DNA from: UBA2206 sp049303905
GTDB lineage: Bacteria > Patescibacteriota > Minisyncoccia > Moranbacterales > UBA2206
Direction: 5' to 3'
NCBI GenBank assembly: GCA_049303905.1
Contig: JBAQNP010000039.1
Span: 54,424 to 118,423 of the forward strand
Length of the DNA: 64,000 nucleotides
A program made the position numbers and the translations under genes. A model generated the notes under the pieces. That model did no database searches, had not been told where the DNA came from, and saw only the letters and a list, made by a program, of their open reading frames with translations. This document shows, piece by piece, positions 24,698-33,358 of this stretch (position 1 is the stretch's first letter; every line of letters starts with the position of its first letter).

Positions 24698-26587
24698 ATG
24701 GAAATAAAAAAATTAAAAAAGAGACTTTTCTTTCTTTCGTTTTTTGTTTTTAATTTGGTTTTTTTATTTGGAAGTCAATTTTTAAAAGTAGAAGCGACTT
24801 ACTCTTCTGAAGGGATTGGTTTTTATGCGCAAACAAATTCTTTTGGATATACTGCTGAGGGCATTGCATTTTATACTTACACATCCCAAGTGGATGAAAC
24901 ATTGCCGGTATATAGATTTGTTAATTCAACTAGCGGAGACCATTTTTATACTGCATCGGAAAATGAAAAAACAGCCGTATTAAATAATCCTCAATGGGGA
25001 TATACAGCAGAAGGAATTGCGTTTTATGTTTACACATCCCAAGTGAATGAAACATTGCCGGTATATAGATTTGTTAATTCAACTAGCGGAGACCATTTTT
25101 ATACTGCATCGGAAAATGAAAGAAATTCTTTAAACAACAATCCTCAGTGGGGATATACGGGAGAAGGAATTGCATTTTATGTATTTGACACACAGTTAGC
25201 AACAACATCTCCCGTTTATAGATTTTATGCTCCATCTACCGGAGATCATTTCTATACTGCTTCAGAAAGCGAAAAAAATAAATTAACTCTGTCTCCTGTT
25301 TATAGATTTTATGCTCCATCTACCGGAGATCATTTCTATACTGCTTCAGAAAATGAAAAAAGCATCGTAACAAACACATCCCAAAGCGGATATTTGCCTG
25401 AAGGTATAGCGTTTTATGCGTATACCACACAATTCAATGGGACTGTTCCAGTTTATAGATTTTATGCTTCATCTACAGGAGATCATTTCTATACTACTTC
25501 GGAAAGCGAAAGAGATTCCCTAAATAATAATCCTCAATGGGGATATACCGCCGAAGGTATAGAGTTTTATGCATATACCACACAAGCTGACGGAACCGTT
25601 CCGGTTTATAGATTTTATGCTCCATCTACCGGAGATCATTTCTATACTGCTTCAGAAAATGAAAAAAATAATCTACTACTCTCTGAGTTAGGACCAGAAA
25701 TTCCCGTTGGACTTTGGAACTATGGGTCCAGAACAGCTTTAAAGGATGATCCTTTCAAAATCAGTGCCAACAAAGCATACAATATAAAAAATAGAGATGG
25801 AAATATAGTTGCTCAAATAGATGGAGGCACACAAACTAGAGTGACTTATGACAGCGATTCATATCTCAAAGCTTATGGTTCAGTTTCTGAAACAAGATCC
25901 AAAAATGTTTTCTATTTTGACGCAGTTGACGGTGACAATTCAACTTTGATTTTTGATGTCAATCGTCCAAGCTCCACCTATGACCAATATCGCGGAAAAA
26001 TAAAAATCCAATATACCGACAGTGCCAACCTTTGGGTCATTAATACCCTACCATTAGAACACTATGCTTGGGGCGCAGGAGAATTTACTGGAACCGGACC
26101 AGCGGAGCATAGCAAAGTAATGTCAACTATCTTTAGAACCTACGGCTACCAATATATATCCTGGACTTCAACCATCTATGTTCCCTATGGATTTAGAATT
26201 AAAAGCGATTCCGGCAATCAAATTTATCGCGGTTATGATTGGGAAACGACCTATCCCAATGTGAAAGTTGCCGCTCAAGCCACGCGCGGAGTTATTGCGA
26301 CCTATAACGGTGATGTCGCTCTCACTCCATACAGTTCTTGGAGTGATGGCAGAACCAGAAGTTTTGAAGAAAGATGGGGATCGAAGGATTATCCTTGGTG
26401 TCGATCAGTTTCTGATCCCTACGGAAAAAACTCAACCATGACCACAAAGCAATTGGAAGATGCTGGTAATCATATGGTTGGACTCATTGCCAATGGATCT
26501 TTGAATCTCGCTAATAATCATAATTGGGATTGGCAAAGAATAATGAAATATTACTATACCGGAATTTCCCTTAACACGGCCTACTAA
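24698..26587 (+). CDS. secreted protein with six DUF5648 repeats and a SpoIID-like domain
   Basis: An N-terminal signal segment (LKKRLFFLSFF onward, ending near VEA) is followed by six copies of a module with core YRFxxxxxGDHFYTxSExE, alternating with GYxxEGIAFYxYTxQ. This is the DUF5648 pattern, seen in secreted, often enzyme-linked proteins. The C-terminal ~270 residues resemble SpoIID/LytB: GAGEFTGTGPAEHSKVM with the conserved Glu, then RTYGYQY, AAQATRGVIATYNG and a terminal domain ending in YYTGI. SpoIID proteins cleave denuded peptidoglycan glycans. The start at 24698 is chosen because the upstream TTG lies in the -35. A cell-wall or surface role beside the exporter genes is inferred. 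Confidence 0.88.
   Translation: MEIKKLKKRLFFLSFFVFNLVFLFGSQFLKVEATYSSEGIGFYAQTNSFGYTAEGIAFYTYTSQVDETLPVYRFVNSTSGDHFYTASENEKTAVLNNPQWGYTAEGIAFYVYTSQVNETLPVYRFVNSTSGDHFYTASENERNSLNNNPQWGYTGEGIAFYVFDTQLATTSPVYRFYAPSTGDHFYTASESEKNKLTLSPVYRFYAPSTGDHFYTASENEKSIVTNTSQSGYLPEGIAFYAYTTQFNGTVPVYRFYASSTGDHFYTTSESERDSLNNNPQWGYTAEGIEFYAYTTQADGTVPVYRFYAPSTGDHFYTASENEKNNLLLSELGPEIPVGLWNYGSRTALKDDPFKISANKAYNIKNRDGNIVAQIDGGTQTRVTYDSDSYLKAYGSVSETRSKNVFYFDAVDGDNSTLIFDVNRPSSTYDQYRGKIKIQYTDSANLWVINTLPLEHYAWGAGEFTGTGPAEHSKVMSTIFRTYGYQYISWTSTIYVPYGFRIKSDSGNQIYRGYDWETTYPNVKVAAQATRGVIATYNGDVALTPYSSWSDGRTRSFEERWGSKDYPWCRSVSDPYGKNSTMTTKQLEDAGNHMVGLIANGSLNLANNHNWDWQRIMKYYYTGISLNTAY
24810..25686. repeat. coding tandem repeat (DUF5648 modules)
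   Basis: Six units of about 130-150 bp are close in DNA sequence; units one and two share long identical tracts such as ACATTGCCGGTATATAGATT. The spacing between units three and four is only about 70 bp, because the GYxxEGIAFY half is missing, as expected from unequal exchange. Confidence 0.85.
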
Positions 26588-26595
26588 AAAAATAT

Positions 26596-27162
26596 ATGAA
26601 AAAAATATTCATTGTTTTGTTTCTAATACTTTCGGTTGCTAGCGTATATTATTCCTATCCGATAATCAAAAACCGCTATTTTCCAGCTGTTTCCAAATCC
26701 GATCAAACGGAAAATCAGAATCAGTCTCAAGAAAATGACAAACAGCCAGACTCTTTTGAAAGCAATCCTTCCAGTGCCGAAAATAATCCTGAATCGACAG
26801 AAGAATCTTTGACGGACAATGATGAAATCGAACCTATTTCAATTAATGCTAATAATCAAAATAACGCCAGTGAAGATGTCTTAGCTAATATTACCCATGA
26901 GCATTGCGATTCTGAGTGTAAAGCATTCGCTAATAATTTTGAACATTTGGAATATTGCCAGCAAGTCTGTGGCATCTCTCCCGCAAAGAAAGTTTCCACT
27001 TCAGATTGCAAAGAGAAAAAAGATTTAGCCAAAGATTATTGCTTCAAGGATTTGGCTATCAGCGAAAAAGATTTTTCCATTTGTGACAAGATAGAAGATT
27101 CAAATATCAAAAACTCTTGTAAAGATAGGATTACGCAAGATATTATTGAGCAAGCTAAGTAA
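26596..27162 (+). CDS. membrane-anchored acidic protein with Cys-rich C-terminus
   Basis: I do not recognise a named family. A single N-terminal helix (about 4-20) is followed by an acidic, Gln/Asn/Ser-rich linker (about 32-95) and a Cys-rich domain. Its cysteines come as HCDSECKAF, EYCQQVCG, SDCKEKK, DYCFKDLA, SICDKI and NSCKDR. The last four resemble small helical Cys repeats (CxxI...xxxC) seen in CPR and archaeal surface proteins. Ten cysteines outside the membrane suggest disulfides. It starts 8 bp after the SpoIID-like gene and is surely co-transcribed; a partner role at the cell surface is inference. Confidence 0.75.
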   Translation: MKKIFIVLFLILSVASVYYSYPIIKNRYFPAVSKSDQTENQNQSQENDKQPDSFESNPSSAENNPESTEESLTDNDEIEPISINANNQNNASEDVLANITHEHCDSECKAFANNFEHLEYCQQVCGISPAKKVSTSDCKEKKDLAKDYCFKDLAISEKDFSICDKIEDSNIKNSCKDRITQDIIEQAK

Positions 27163-27198
27163 TTTGAAATTTAAAATTTAAAATTCCAACCTCGTTGG

Positions 27199-27972
27199 TT
27201 ATATGTTTTCCGCTACCTTAGGTATAAGTTTTCGATAAGAATACATTCCCAAAGCAAAGACAGAAATTACAATAGCGAAAAAAACCAAAACATAGTGAGT
27301 TGAAATTACAGATTGATTATAAATCAATGCTTGCTTGGTAAAATGCACAATGAAGGCCAACGGGTTTAGGAGAAAAATAACATGGTATTTTGCTGGAATA
27401 ATAGATAAGGGATAAATTATCGGCGAGGCATACATCAAAATCATCAAAAGAACTTCCCAAATCATCGCTAAATCGCGAAATTTAACATACAGCGGAGCGG
27501 TTATAAGCGAAAAAGATAGGATTAGAATATACATGAAAATCGAAAAGATAAAAAAAATCAAAATTGATCCAATGCTTGGCATAAATCCTTTGATAGCAAA
27601 AAATAAAGCAATCACAACGAGATTCATCAAAAAAATCATAGTCGCATTAATGGTTGAGGCAACTATTATTGTCCAGCGTGGAACATAAATCTTTGTTACT
27701 AATTGCGCTTTAGATAGGAGCGAACCCATGCCGGCAGTAGTACCCTCAGAGAAAAAAAAGAAAAGCATTAGTCCAACCAAAAGTTCCAGAGAATAAGTGC
27801 CACTAGCTCCGAACATAGCAGAAAAAACAAAATTCAAGACAGCAAAAATACAAAGAGGCTTCAAGAGAACCCACAGATAACCCAAAACAGAACCGTGATA
27901 GCGAAGTTTGAAGTCTGTTTTCGCCAGCATCCAGATTAGTTCACGATAATTTTCATGTTTTCTATTTTCCAT
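27199..27972 (-). CDS. ABC-2 type permease of polysaccharide exporter (Wzm-like)
   Basis: A 257-residue protein has six hydrophobic helices and the ABC2_membrane signatures: RELIWMLAKTDFKLRYHGS at the N-terminus (coupling helix region), LGYLWVLLKPL, and FRDLAMIWEVLLMILMYASP followed by IIYPLSIIP. These match Wzm/TagG/RfbA-type permeases that export undecaprenyl-linked glycans with a Wzt-like ATPase. Its ATPase is at 23265-24572 on the same strand, separated by two oppositely oriented genes. The start overlaps the end of the flippase gene by 11 bp. Confidence 0.9.
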   Translation of the reverse strand: MENRKHENYRELIWMLAKTDFKLRYHGSVLGYLWVLLKPLCIFAVLNFVFSAMFGASGTYSLELLVGLMLFFFFSEGTTAGMGSLLSKAQLVTKIYVPRWTIIVASTINATMIFLMNLVVIALFFAIKGFMPSIGSILIFFIFSIFMYILILSFSLITAPLYVKFRDLAMIWEVLLMILMYASPIIYPLSIIPAKYHVIFLLNPLAFIVHFTKQALIYNQSVISTHYVLVFFAIVISVFALGMYSYRKLIPKVAENI

Positions 27973-29254
27973 AACTTCTTCTAATTATAAGTACATTAAC
28001 GATATTATACAAACAATATAGCAAAACAAAATATGTGAGCGTTTCCACCTTGGCTATGAATAAAAGGCCATACATTATGAAAAAAATAAAAAGCATTACA
28101 TAGGACACTTTTTTCAAGGCTAGATAATTTTTTTCTTCGCAAGATATTATGCTTTTATATAAGCTACTCACAAGCTGTAAGAATGCCATAGCTGAAAATG
28201 CCATTATATAAAAAACATTCAAATGATATTCCTTTCCGAATATGTTCATTATAGCATAGGAAAACAAAAACAACACAAAGGTTCCGGGAATCAAACCTAA
28301 GAATAATAATTTATCCACCTTTTTCATTATCACACCCTTGTCCTCAACTTGATTCACGATTGGAAAGAACACATTATTGAATATCAAAATAATCTGGCCA
28401 ACGAAGATGGCGGTGGAAACGAGATAGGCGCTATAGATTCCGATTTGCTCAATCCCCAATGTTTTTCCGATAAAAAGCTTGTCCATCGATGCCATTATCG
28501 TCCCTATTATCGACAAGATGACGGTTATTTTGGAATACTGGATAATCTCCAAAAATTTTTGCTTGTTCCAAGCGACTAGCTTATGTCTTATTTTTAGGAA
28601 AAATATCAGGCCTAAAACAAAATATCCCGCCATTAGGGATATAAGATAATACTCATAGTCGTTGAATTTTAGAATAAAAAACAACAGAATAAATGTTGAG
28701 AGAATGACAATCCCCTCGACAATTTTGAAAAGTGATTGAAATTTGAAAAAATTGAAACTTTTGATGAAACTGTCCAACAGTGTCCGCAGATTCGCCACAA
28801 TGGCAAAAACAACTGCTAACAAAAATATTTTTTGATCAAAATTTAATAAGTGCACTATCCGGAAATAAAAAGGAATAGAAAAAACAATCAAAAGAAAACT
28901 TGAGGATAAGATAATATAGAAAGAATTGGAGAGATATTGTTTTTTGTCTTCTTCTTTCTGACTGGATGAAATATATTTTATCGAAGTCATATCCAGACCT
29001 AGCAAGACAAAAATAGAAAGAATGTTCGCCACTACAAGCACCAGATTATATTTCCCATACCCCTCGGGACCCAAAATTCTTCCCGCCAAAACATTTACGA
29101 TGAAAAGCACAATTCCATTGAAAAATATCCCGAAAAAAGACCAGGACAATTGTCTTAGAAAATCTTTCATCGTCGGACTGATTTCATGCCCAAAAACCCA
29201 AAGGTGTACGATTTCAACCACTGCGATTATTTTTTTCTTCCAAATTTCCAGCAT
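27962..29254 (-). CDS. Wzx-like oligosaccharide flippase (MOP superfamily)
   Basis: A 430-residue protein has roughly 12 membrane helices. It starts with MKDFLRQLSWSFFG and has NVLAGRILGPEGYGKYNLV, the conserved N-terminal motif of the polysaccharide-transport branch of MOP exporters, and ASMDKLFIGKTLGIEQIGIY in the middle. Such flippases turn lipid-linked repeat units to the outer face. Its overlap with the Wzm-like permease gene (11 bp) couples a Wzx-type and an ABC-type export gene in one unit, which is unusual because the two usually serve alternative pathways. Confidence 0.88.
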   Translation of the reverse strand: MLEIWKKKIIAVVEIVHLWVFGHEISPTMKDFLRQLSWSFFGIFFNGIVLFIVNVLAGRILGPEGYGKYNLVLVVANILSIFVLLGLDMTSIKYISSSQKEEDKKQYLSNSFYIILSSSFLLIVFSIPFYFRIVHLLNFDQKIFLLAVVFAIVANLRTLLDSFIKSFNFFKFQSLFKIVEGIVILSTFILLFFILKFNDYEYYLISLMAGYFVLGLIFFLKIRHKLVAWNKQKFLEIIQYSKITVILSIIGTIMASMDKLFIGKTLGIEQIGIYSAYLVSTAIFVGQIILIFNNVFFPIVNQVEDKGVIMKKVDKLLFLGLIPGTFVLFLFSYAIMNIFGKEYHLNVFYIMAFSAMAFLQLVSSLYKSIISCEEKNYLALKKVSYVMLFIFFIMYGLLFIAKVETLTYFVLLYCLYNIVNVLIIRRSYGK

Positions 29255-29302
29255 AAATTACATAATAACCAAATCACAAACTAATTATAATCTAATTATA
29301 AT

Positions 29303-29398
29303 CTAATTCTGAATTATTTCCCAATATCCACCCTTGTTAGGACTAATTCTCTTGAGGAGGCCTTTTTTAAGCCAAAATATCTCGCTATTGACATATTT
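29303..29398 (-). pseudogene. remnant of a winged-helix C-terminus
   Basis: On the minus strand this 31-codon open stretch ends in LKKGLLKRISPNKGGYWEII and a TAG. It aligns well with the end of the protein at 33359-33622 (LKEKGLLERIGPDKGGHWKI), but an in-frame TGA (29399-29401) cuts it off and no start is available. The remnant lies in the gap between the flippase and the 29589 gene. Confidence 0.75.
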
Positions 29399-29415
29399 TC
29401 AATTTCTGGTAGTAT
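29388..29415 (+). promoter_or_regulatory. orphan promoter-like sequence
   Basis: TTGACA (29388-29393), a 16-bp spacer and TAGTAT (29410-29415) resemble a promoter on the plus strand. No coding region follows; a terminator-like hairpin begins about 10 bp after the predicted start. It may drive a ~50-nt RNA. Confidence 0.35.
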
Positions 29416-29431
29416 TACATTACATAAGGAT

Positions 29432-29477
29432 CCCGGCCAGAAGTTTATACACTTCACATAGGCGGGGTTTTTATTTT
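29432..29477 (+). terminator. terminator-like hairpin without an upstream gene
   Basis: CCC(G)GCC (29432-29438) pairs with GGCGGG (29461-29466), GAAGT (29440-29444) with ACTTC (29451-29455), and a T-rich tail follows (TTTTTATTTT). The nearest plus-strand gene ends 2.3 kb upstream. It could end the short transcript proposed from 29388-29415. Nothing else coding is seen in 29399-29588. Confidence 0.4.
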
Positions 29478-29588
29478 ATTCTGGTGGAAAGCAAGACATA
29501 AAATACTTTCTTTTTCTTTAGATTTATAATAAGCTATTTTTCATTTTACCCTAGTCCTATTTTAGACGATTATTAGACGATTGAATAT

Positions 29589-30002
29589 TTATTTCTTCCT
29601 TCGATAGGCCAGAGCGATTTTTGCCAGACTCAAGATAACAAAAAGCGCGCCCATCCAGATGGAAACCAATTCCTTGCTAGGACCTCCGAAAGACAATATC
29701 CCTTGGGAATGGCTTGGGGTTATGGTGATGGCAAGAATGGAAAGAACTATCCAAACTCCGGCAAAGCGAATCCATTTGAGGAAAATTTTATCGTTGATGA
29801 AGAAAAGAAAAGGAGAGATGATAATCATAAACAAAGAATAAAATGCTATTTGATCAATATATTTTGCATATTGAAAAAAACAGTAGCTATTCTTATGGCA
29901 TATATTCAATTCGTATGCGTTAGTAACTAGATAGCTCCATCCAAAAAGAATAGTCCCTAGCAATGCTACTAAAATTCTCCACCAATAAGTTTTTTTATTC
30001 AT
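29589..30002 (-). CDS. four-helix membrane protein of unknown function
   Basis: I do not recognise a family. The 137 residues contain four hydrophobic segments (about 9-28, 44-68, 78-96, 108-130), a short Cys pair between the first two, and an Arg/Lys-rich end. It lies 18 bp downstream of the large LCAT-like protein on the same strand, so it is probably co-transcribed and may be its membrane partner. The frame is intact and its composition is typical of a real membrane protein. Confidence 0.65.
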   Translation of the reverse strand: MNKKTYWWRILVALLGTILFGWSYLVTNAYELNICHKNSYCFFQYAKYIDQIAFYSLFMIIISPFLFFINDKIFLKWIRFAGVWIVLSILAITITPSHSQGILSFGGPSKELVSIWMGALFVILSLAKIALAYRRKK

Positions 30003-30019
30003 CTTTTTTTCTTAATTTA

Positions 30020-33000
30020 TTATAAACTATTTTTTATCCACCTTAAGTCTTCAATGATAATATTTTTTATCGCCAAGTCATAATTCTTTTTGTCTTTTTG
30101 AATTCTTCTGATCATAGCATCAATTTGCCGGTCTATCTCCCGTTCAATCAGTATTATCAAGAGATTCTTTGTTTTTTTGTTCAAAAATGGATTGATTTTG
30201 ATCATTTGCAAAAGCTTGCTTTCATTTTGAATCAGTTTAGTTTCCGCCAGCAATTTGTTTTTCTCAGCTTTATTTTTGATCAGTCTTGCTTGATAATATT
30301 TTTCTACATTGCTTTGGAAAATAGCCAGATTCATTCCGACTGAAAATTCTGTTTCTTTTTCCGATTCATTACCAGCTTCATCCACCGCGGATATCTTGAG
30401 CTTATGCTTCCCTGGGACAAGCCTTGAAAGATCAATAATTTTGGAAGAAATTTTTTCATTGTCCAAATATATTTCCGTTATAATTTTTTCCGGCGCTGAA
30501 ATATTATCACTAACTGAAAAATCAATTTCCAAATTCAAATTTCCTGAATAAGTTTTGCTTTGAGGGCTCGTTATGACAATTTCCGGCGAAATTTCATCCG
30601 TGCTCAAAGTCGCCTCGCCATTTAGAACGGGCGCCACCACATAGTCAATTTGCTCATCTCCGTCAAAATCAGCCTTTAGATCTGACAAATCAGCTAGTCC
30701 CGCTTCAGGAACTTCCAATGCCACGCTGGTGTCTTTAGAAACTGGCAAATTAGCAAAGGCGGTATGGGAAACAATTTCTTCGCCTGTCTGCAAGAGAGTC
30801 ACCTCTTCCAGCTTCAGTGTATACGCTCCGTCATCATATCCTTTCATTTCAATGCGAATTTTTTCTCCTTCCGAAAAACCGACATATTTTCTTTCTCCAA
30901 ATTGCCAATAATAACTATTAGGGATACTTTCTTCGAAAATGATTTTTTTGTTGCCATTTTCATCAGTGATTTCCTTTGGTCCGGTATGATTGCCATTTTC
31001 ATCATACAGATGAACATCCAATGGGGAGTGAAGCGACATTCGAATACGCGGTTTGGCATTGTCATAATCTTCCGGTCGAGAAATGTGGATATAATCAGGC
31101 AGTGAAGATGAATAATCTTTATTTTCAATAATATTTGAAATAAATTGTTGAAGAGAACTTGTTTCGAGAATATTTCCGTGATTTCTATCAATATTTAATC
31201 CTTTATTATTTGACCACAAATCCACCCAATATTTTTCCACCTTATTTTCTTTTTTTGGTATCATCAGCGCGCTGGGAACAGTCACCACCTCATCACCATC
31301 CACTGTCCAGCTTGGCTCATAAATCGGTTCATACTCACCTGCTCCGGTACAAGATGGCAATTTTCCGTCTGCCGGATAGCAAGTGACTTTTTCTCTTTGG
31401 GAATATTTGACTCCGTTTATAGTGTCTAATCCCCAACCGGCGATTTGAATCACCTTTACATTTTCCGGTGGTTCCCAAGAATCTAAACTTTCGTGAGACC
31501 ACACTGCCTGTTCCAAAAGATTCTCCCGAAGAATATTTTCCTTTTCGATGTCTTCCTCGGCTGGATCTTCTCGTTCGTCAAGCTTGCCGGTCAAAAAATT
31601 CTGAAATTTTTCAAATTCCCCTTTTCCAATACTTTCGCCATATACTTCTTTGAAAATTTTATAAGGCGTATCAAGGGATGAATCCACGGCCGAAAAATCA
31701 ATCAGCGGTTTTTCCAAGCGATTAAGATATTCTTCTGATGGCAAAAGCCCATAAGCTCCCGGCATATTTTCCACTAATTTTCTGGCTTCCGCGCGACTCA
31801 TAAGTGATCCTAGTGCTAACTCTTCATCATATCCATATAGCAAAGAAAGAATTGACATTGGAGTGCCCATCTGAGGCGAACCGACAAAAATAATCTTATC
31901 CACCGCTTCCTCCATGCCTATTTCTTCTAATTTTTGCATTATATTTTTAGCCAAAAGACCGCCATTTGAATGTGCAATGATCGTTATTTTTCTGTTTTGA
32001 GAAGTCATCACTAGATTTTCAACTTCCTGCATAACTTCGACATCTGCCACATTTTTCCGCCAATCATAAGCCAGGAGGCGATAGTCATTAATATTCCGAT
32101 TTTCCTTAAGGTCTTCCAGCTTTTCCGCTAAAGATTTATAGATATTCTCACCAGTAAATGGAAGTTCTTCAATGACTCCTTTGGCATAGACATCTTCAAC
32201 ACTATCTCCATCTTCATCCAGAGCCAATTCCGACACATCATCTCCAAAATAATTCGGTGGCCATAATTGATCTTCACCCGAATCTCCATTTTTATACAAA
32301 TAGCTGGCTTTTATTCCTGGCAAAAACAAAACATTGGCATTCTCATCAGGAAATAGTGCCCAGCGAGTAGAACTAAAACGATCAAAAAAGCAACTGATCA
32401 ACATTTCTCCTTCTTTACCATCATAGAGGCTTAATTTCGGACCATCTGGTCTGCCGTACCAATTATTTTTCAAAATAAGCATATCCAGAAGATTGGGATT
32501 GAAATTTATCTGCGGACCATAGATGCTGGAAACAACTGCTATATTATTGAGATTATTTTCAAAATTTGAATTGATAATTTTCAAGCTGTCGTCTTGATTT
32601 TCATTCTCCACCCTCAAATCAACTTCCACATCCATTCCGAAATTATATGAAAACTGGCAGTTTTCCATCCGCAGTTTTCCACCCTTGAAACTTAGCGCCG
32701 GCTCTCCATAGTCATCGGCATAGACGGTATTTATAAAAGAACGGAAAATATTTTTAAAAACTTGGCAATTACCATCCTCACATCCTCCACTACTGGATGG
32801 ACTCGCTCCGCCATCAGATAATTTCACATAATTAAAAATTGATTCAGGAGTAGAAACTTTTCCATTTTCATCGTAAATATTATTTCCGAAATAAATCAAA
32901 TTATTTCCGAAACCATCTCGGCGCGAAATATATATTGGATTTTCTTTTGTTCCATCGGCGATAATCCGACCGCCAAAAACAGAAATTTGCGTGGATTCCC

Positions 33001-33280
33001 CTTGACAACTGGTTACGAATTCAATTTTCGCTCCTGGTTTAATAGTAAGAGTTCCTCCTTCATATATATGCACTGACCTATTCAGAACATGTACGCCTTT
33101 TTCCAACACGGCGCCATCTCTGATTTCCCACCTATAATCACTCTCCTCACATTCGACATATTCTTCTTCATCAATTTCATCCGCCGTTGTCAAACGATAT
33201 GTGCCGAAAGACAACACTATTATCGCCAATAAACCAAGAATCAAAACAAGGGAATTCCTAAATATTTTGTTTTTTGACAT
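30020..33280 (-). CDS. large surface protein: beta-helix-like region plus LCAT-like lipase/acyltransferase domain
   Basis: One N-terminal helix (about 9-30) is followed by a beta-strand-rich region (50-300) with GGTLTIKPGAKIEF and repeated ENCQFSYNFG/NSNFENNLNN turns, typical of right-handed beta-helix surface proteins. Residues ~315-560 match the LCAT-like alpha/beta-hydrolase family: LFLPGIKASYL, AYDWRKN, the nucleophile elbow AHSNGG (Ser near 438), FVGSPQMGTP and MPGAYGLLPSEEYL. A later domain (about 880-1000) is Ig/cadherin-like with SVSDNIS and AVDEAGNES. The C-terminal ~100 residues are helical and basic. It is likely a cell-surface esterase or acyltransferase acting on lipids; the substrate is unknown. 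Confidence 0.82.
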   Translation of the reverse strand: MSKNKIFRNSLVLILGLLAIIVLSFGTYRLTTADEIDEEEYVECEESDYRWEIRDGAVLEKGVHVLNRSVHIYEGGTLTIKPGAKIEFVTSCQGESTQISVFGGRIIADGTKENPIYISRRDGFGNNLIYFGNNIYDENGKVSTPESIFNYVKLSDGGASPSSSGGCEDGNCQVFKNIFRSFINTVYADDYGEPALSFKGGKLRMENCQFSYNFGMDVEVDLRVENENQDDSLKIINSNFENNLNNIAVVSSIYGPQINFNPNLLDMLILKNNWYGRPDGPKLSLYDGKEGEMLISCFFDRFSSTRWALFPDENANVLFLPGIKASYLYKNGDSGEDQLWPPNYFGDDVSELALDEDGDSVEDVYAKGVIEELPFTGENIYKSLAEKLEDLKENRNINDYRLLAYDWRKNVADVEVMQEVENLVMTSQNRKITIIAHSNGGLLAKNIMQKLEEIGMEEAVDKIIFVGSPQMGTPMSILSLLYGYDEELALGSLMSRAEARKLVENMPGAYGLLPSEEYLNRLEKPLIDFSAVDSSLDTPYKIFKEVYGESIGKGEFEKFQNFLTGKLDEREDPAEEDIEKENILRENLLEQAVWSHESLDSWEPPENVKVIQIAGWGLDTINGVKYSQREKVTCYPADGKLPSCTGAGEYEPIYEPSWTVDGDEVVTVPSALMIPKKENKVEKYWVDLWSNNKGLNIDRNHGNILETSSLQQFISNIIENKDYSSSLPDYIHISRPEDYDNAKPRIRMSLHSPLDVHLYDENGNHTGPKEITDENGNKKIIFEESIPNSYYWQFGERKYVGFSEGEKIRIEMKGYDDGAYTLKLEEVTLLQTGEEIVSHTAFANLPVSKDTSVALEVPEAGLADLSDLKADFDGDEQIDYVVAPVLNGEATLSTDEISPEIVITSPQSKTYSGNLNLEIDFSVSDNISAPEKIITEIYLDNEKISSKIIDLSRLVPGKHKLKISAVDEAGNESEKETEFSVGMNLAIFQSNVEKYYQARLIKNKAEKNKLLAETKLIQNESKLLQMIKINPFLNKKTKNLLIILIEREIDRQIDAMIRRIQKDKKNYDLAIKNIIIEDLRWIKNSL

Positions 33281-33358
33281 ATTTTTTTGTTTTTAATTTT
33301 TATTAATTATTAAGATTATTTTTTTACTTCAAAGCTTCTGGTATTAATTTACTATGCC

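Noticed and set aside
24810..25686. Long repeats as a mobile element or CRISPR-like structure
   Set aside because: The units are coding modules of one open reading frame with family-typical residues.
29255..29588. tRNA or other structured RNA gene in the gap
   Set aside because: No cloverleaf or acceptor/T-loop pattern is visible; only the HTH remnant and a short hairpin were found.
30764..31105. 113-codon plus-strand frame opposite the esterase gene
   Set aside because: It is a shadow of the real gene with no start signals or protein-like composition.
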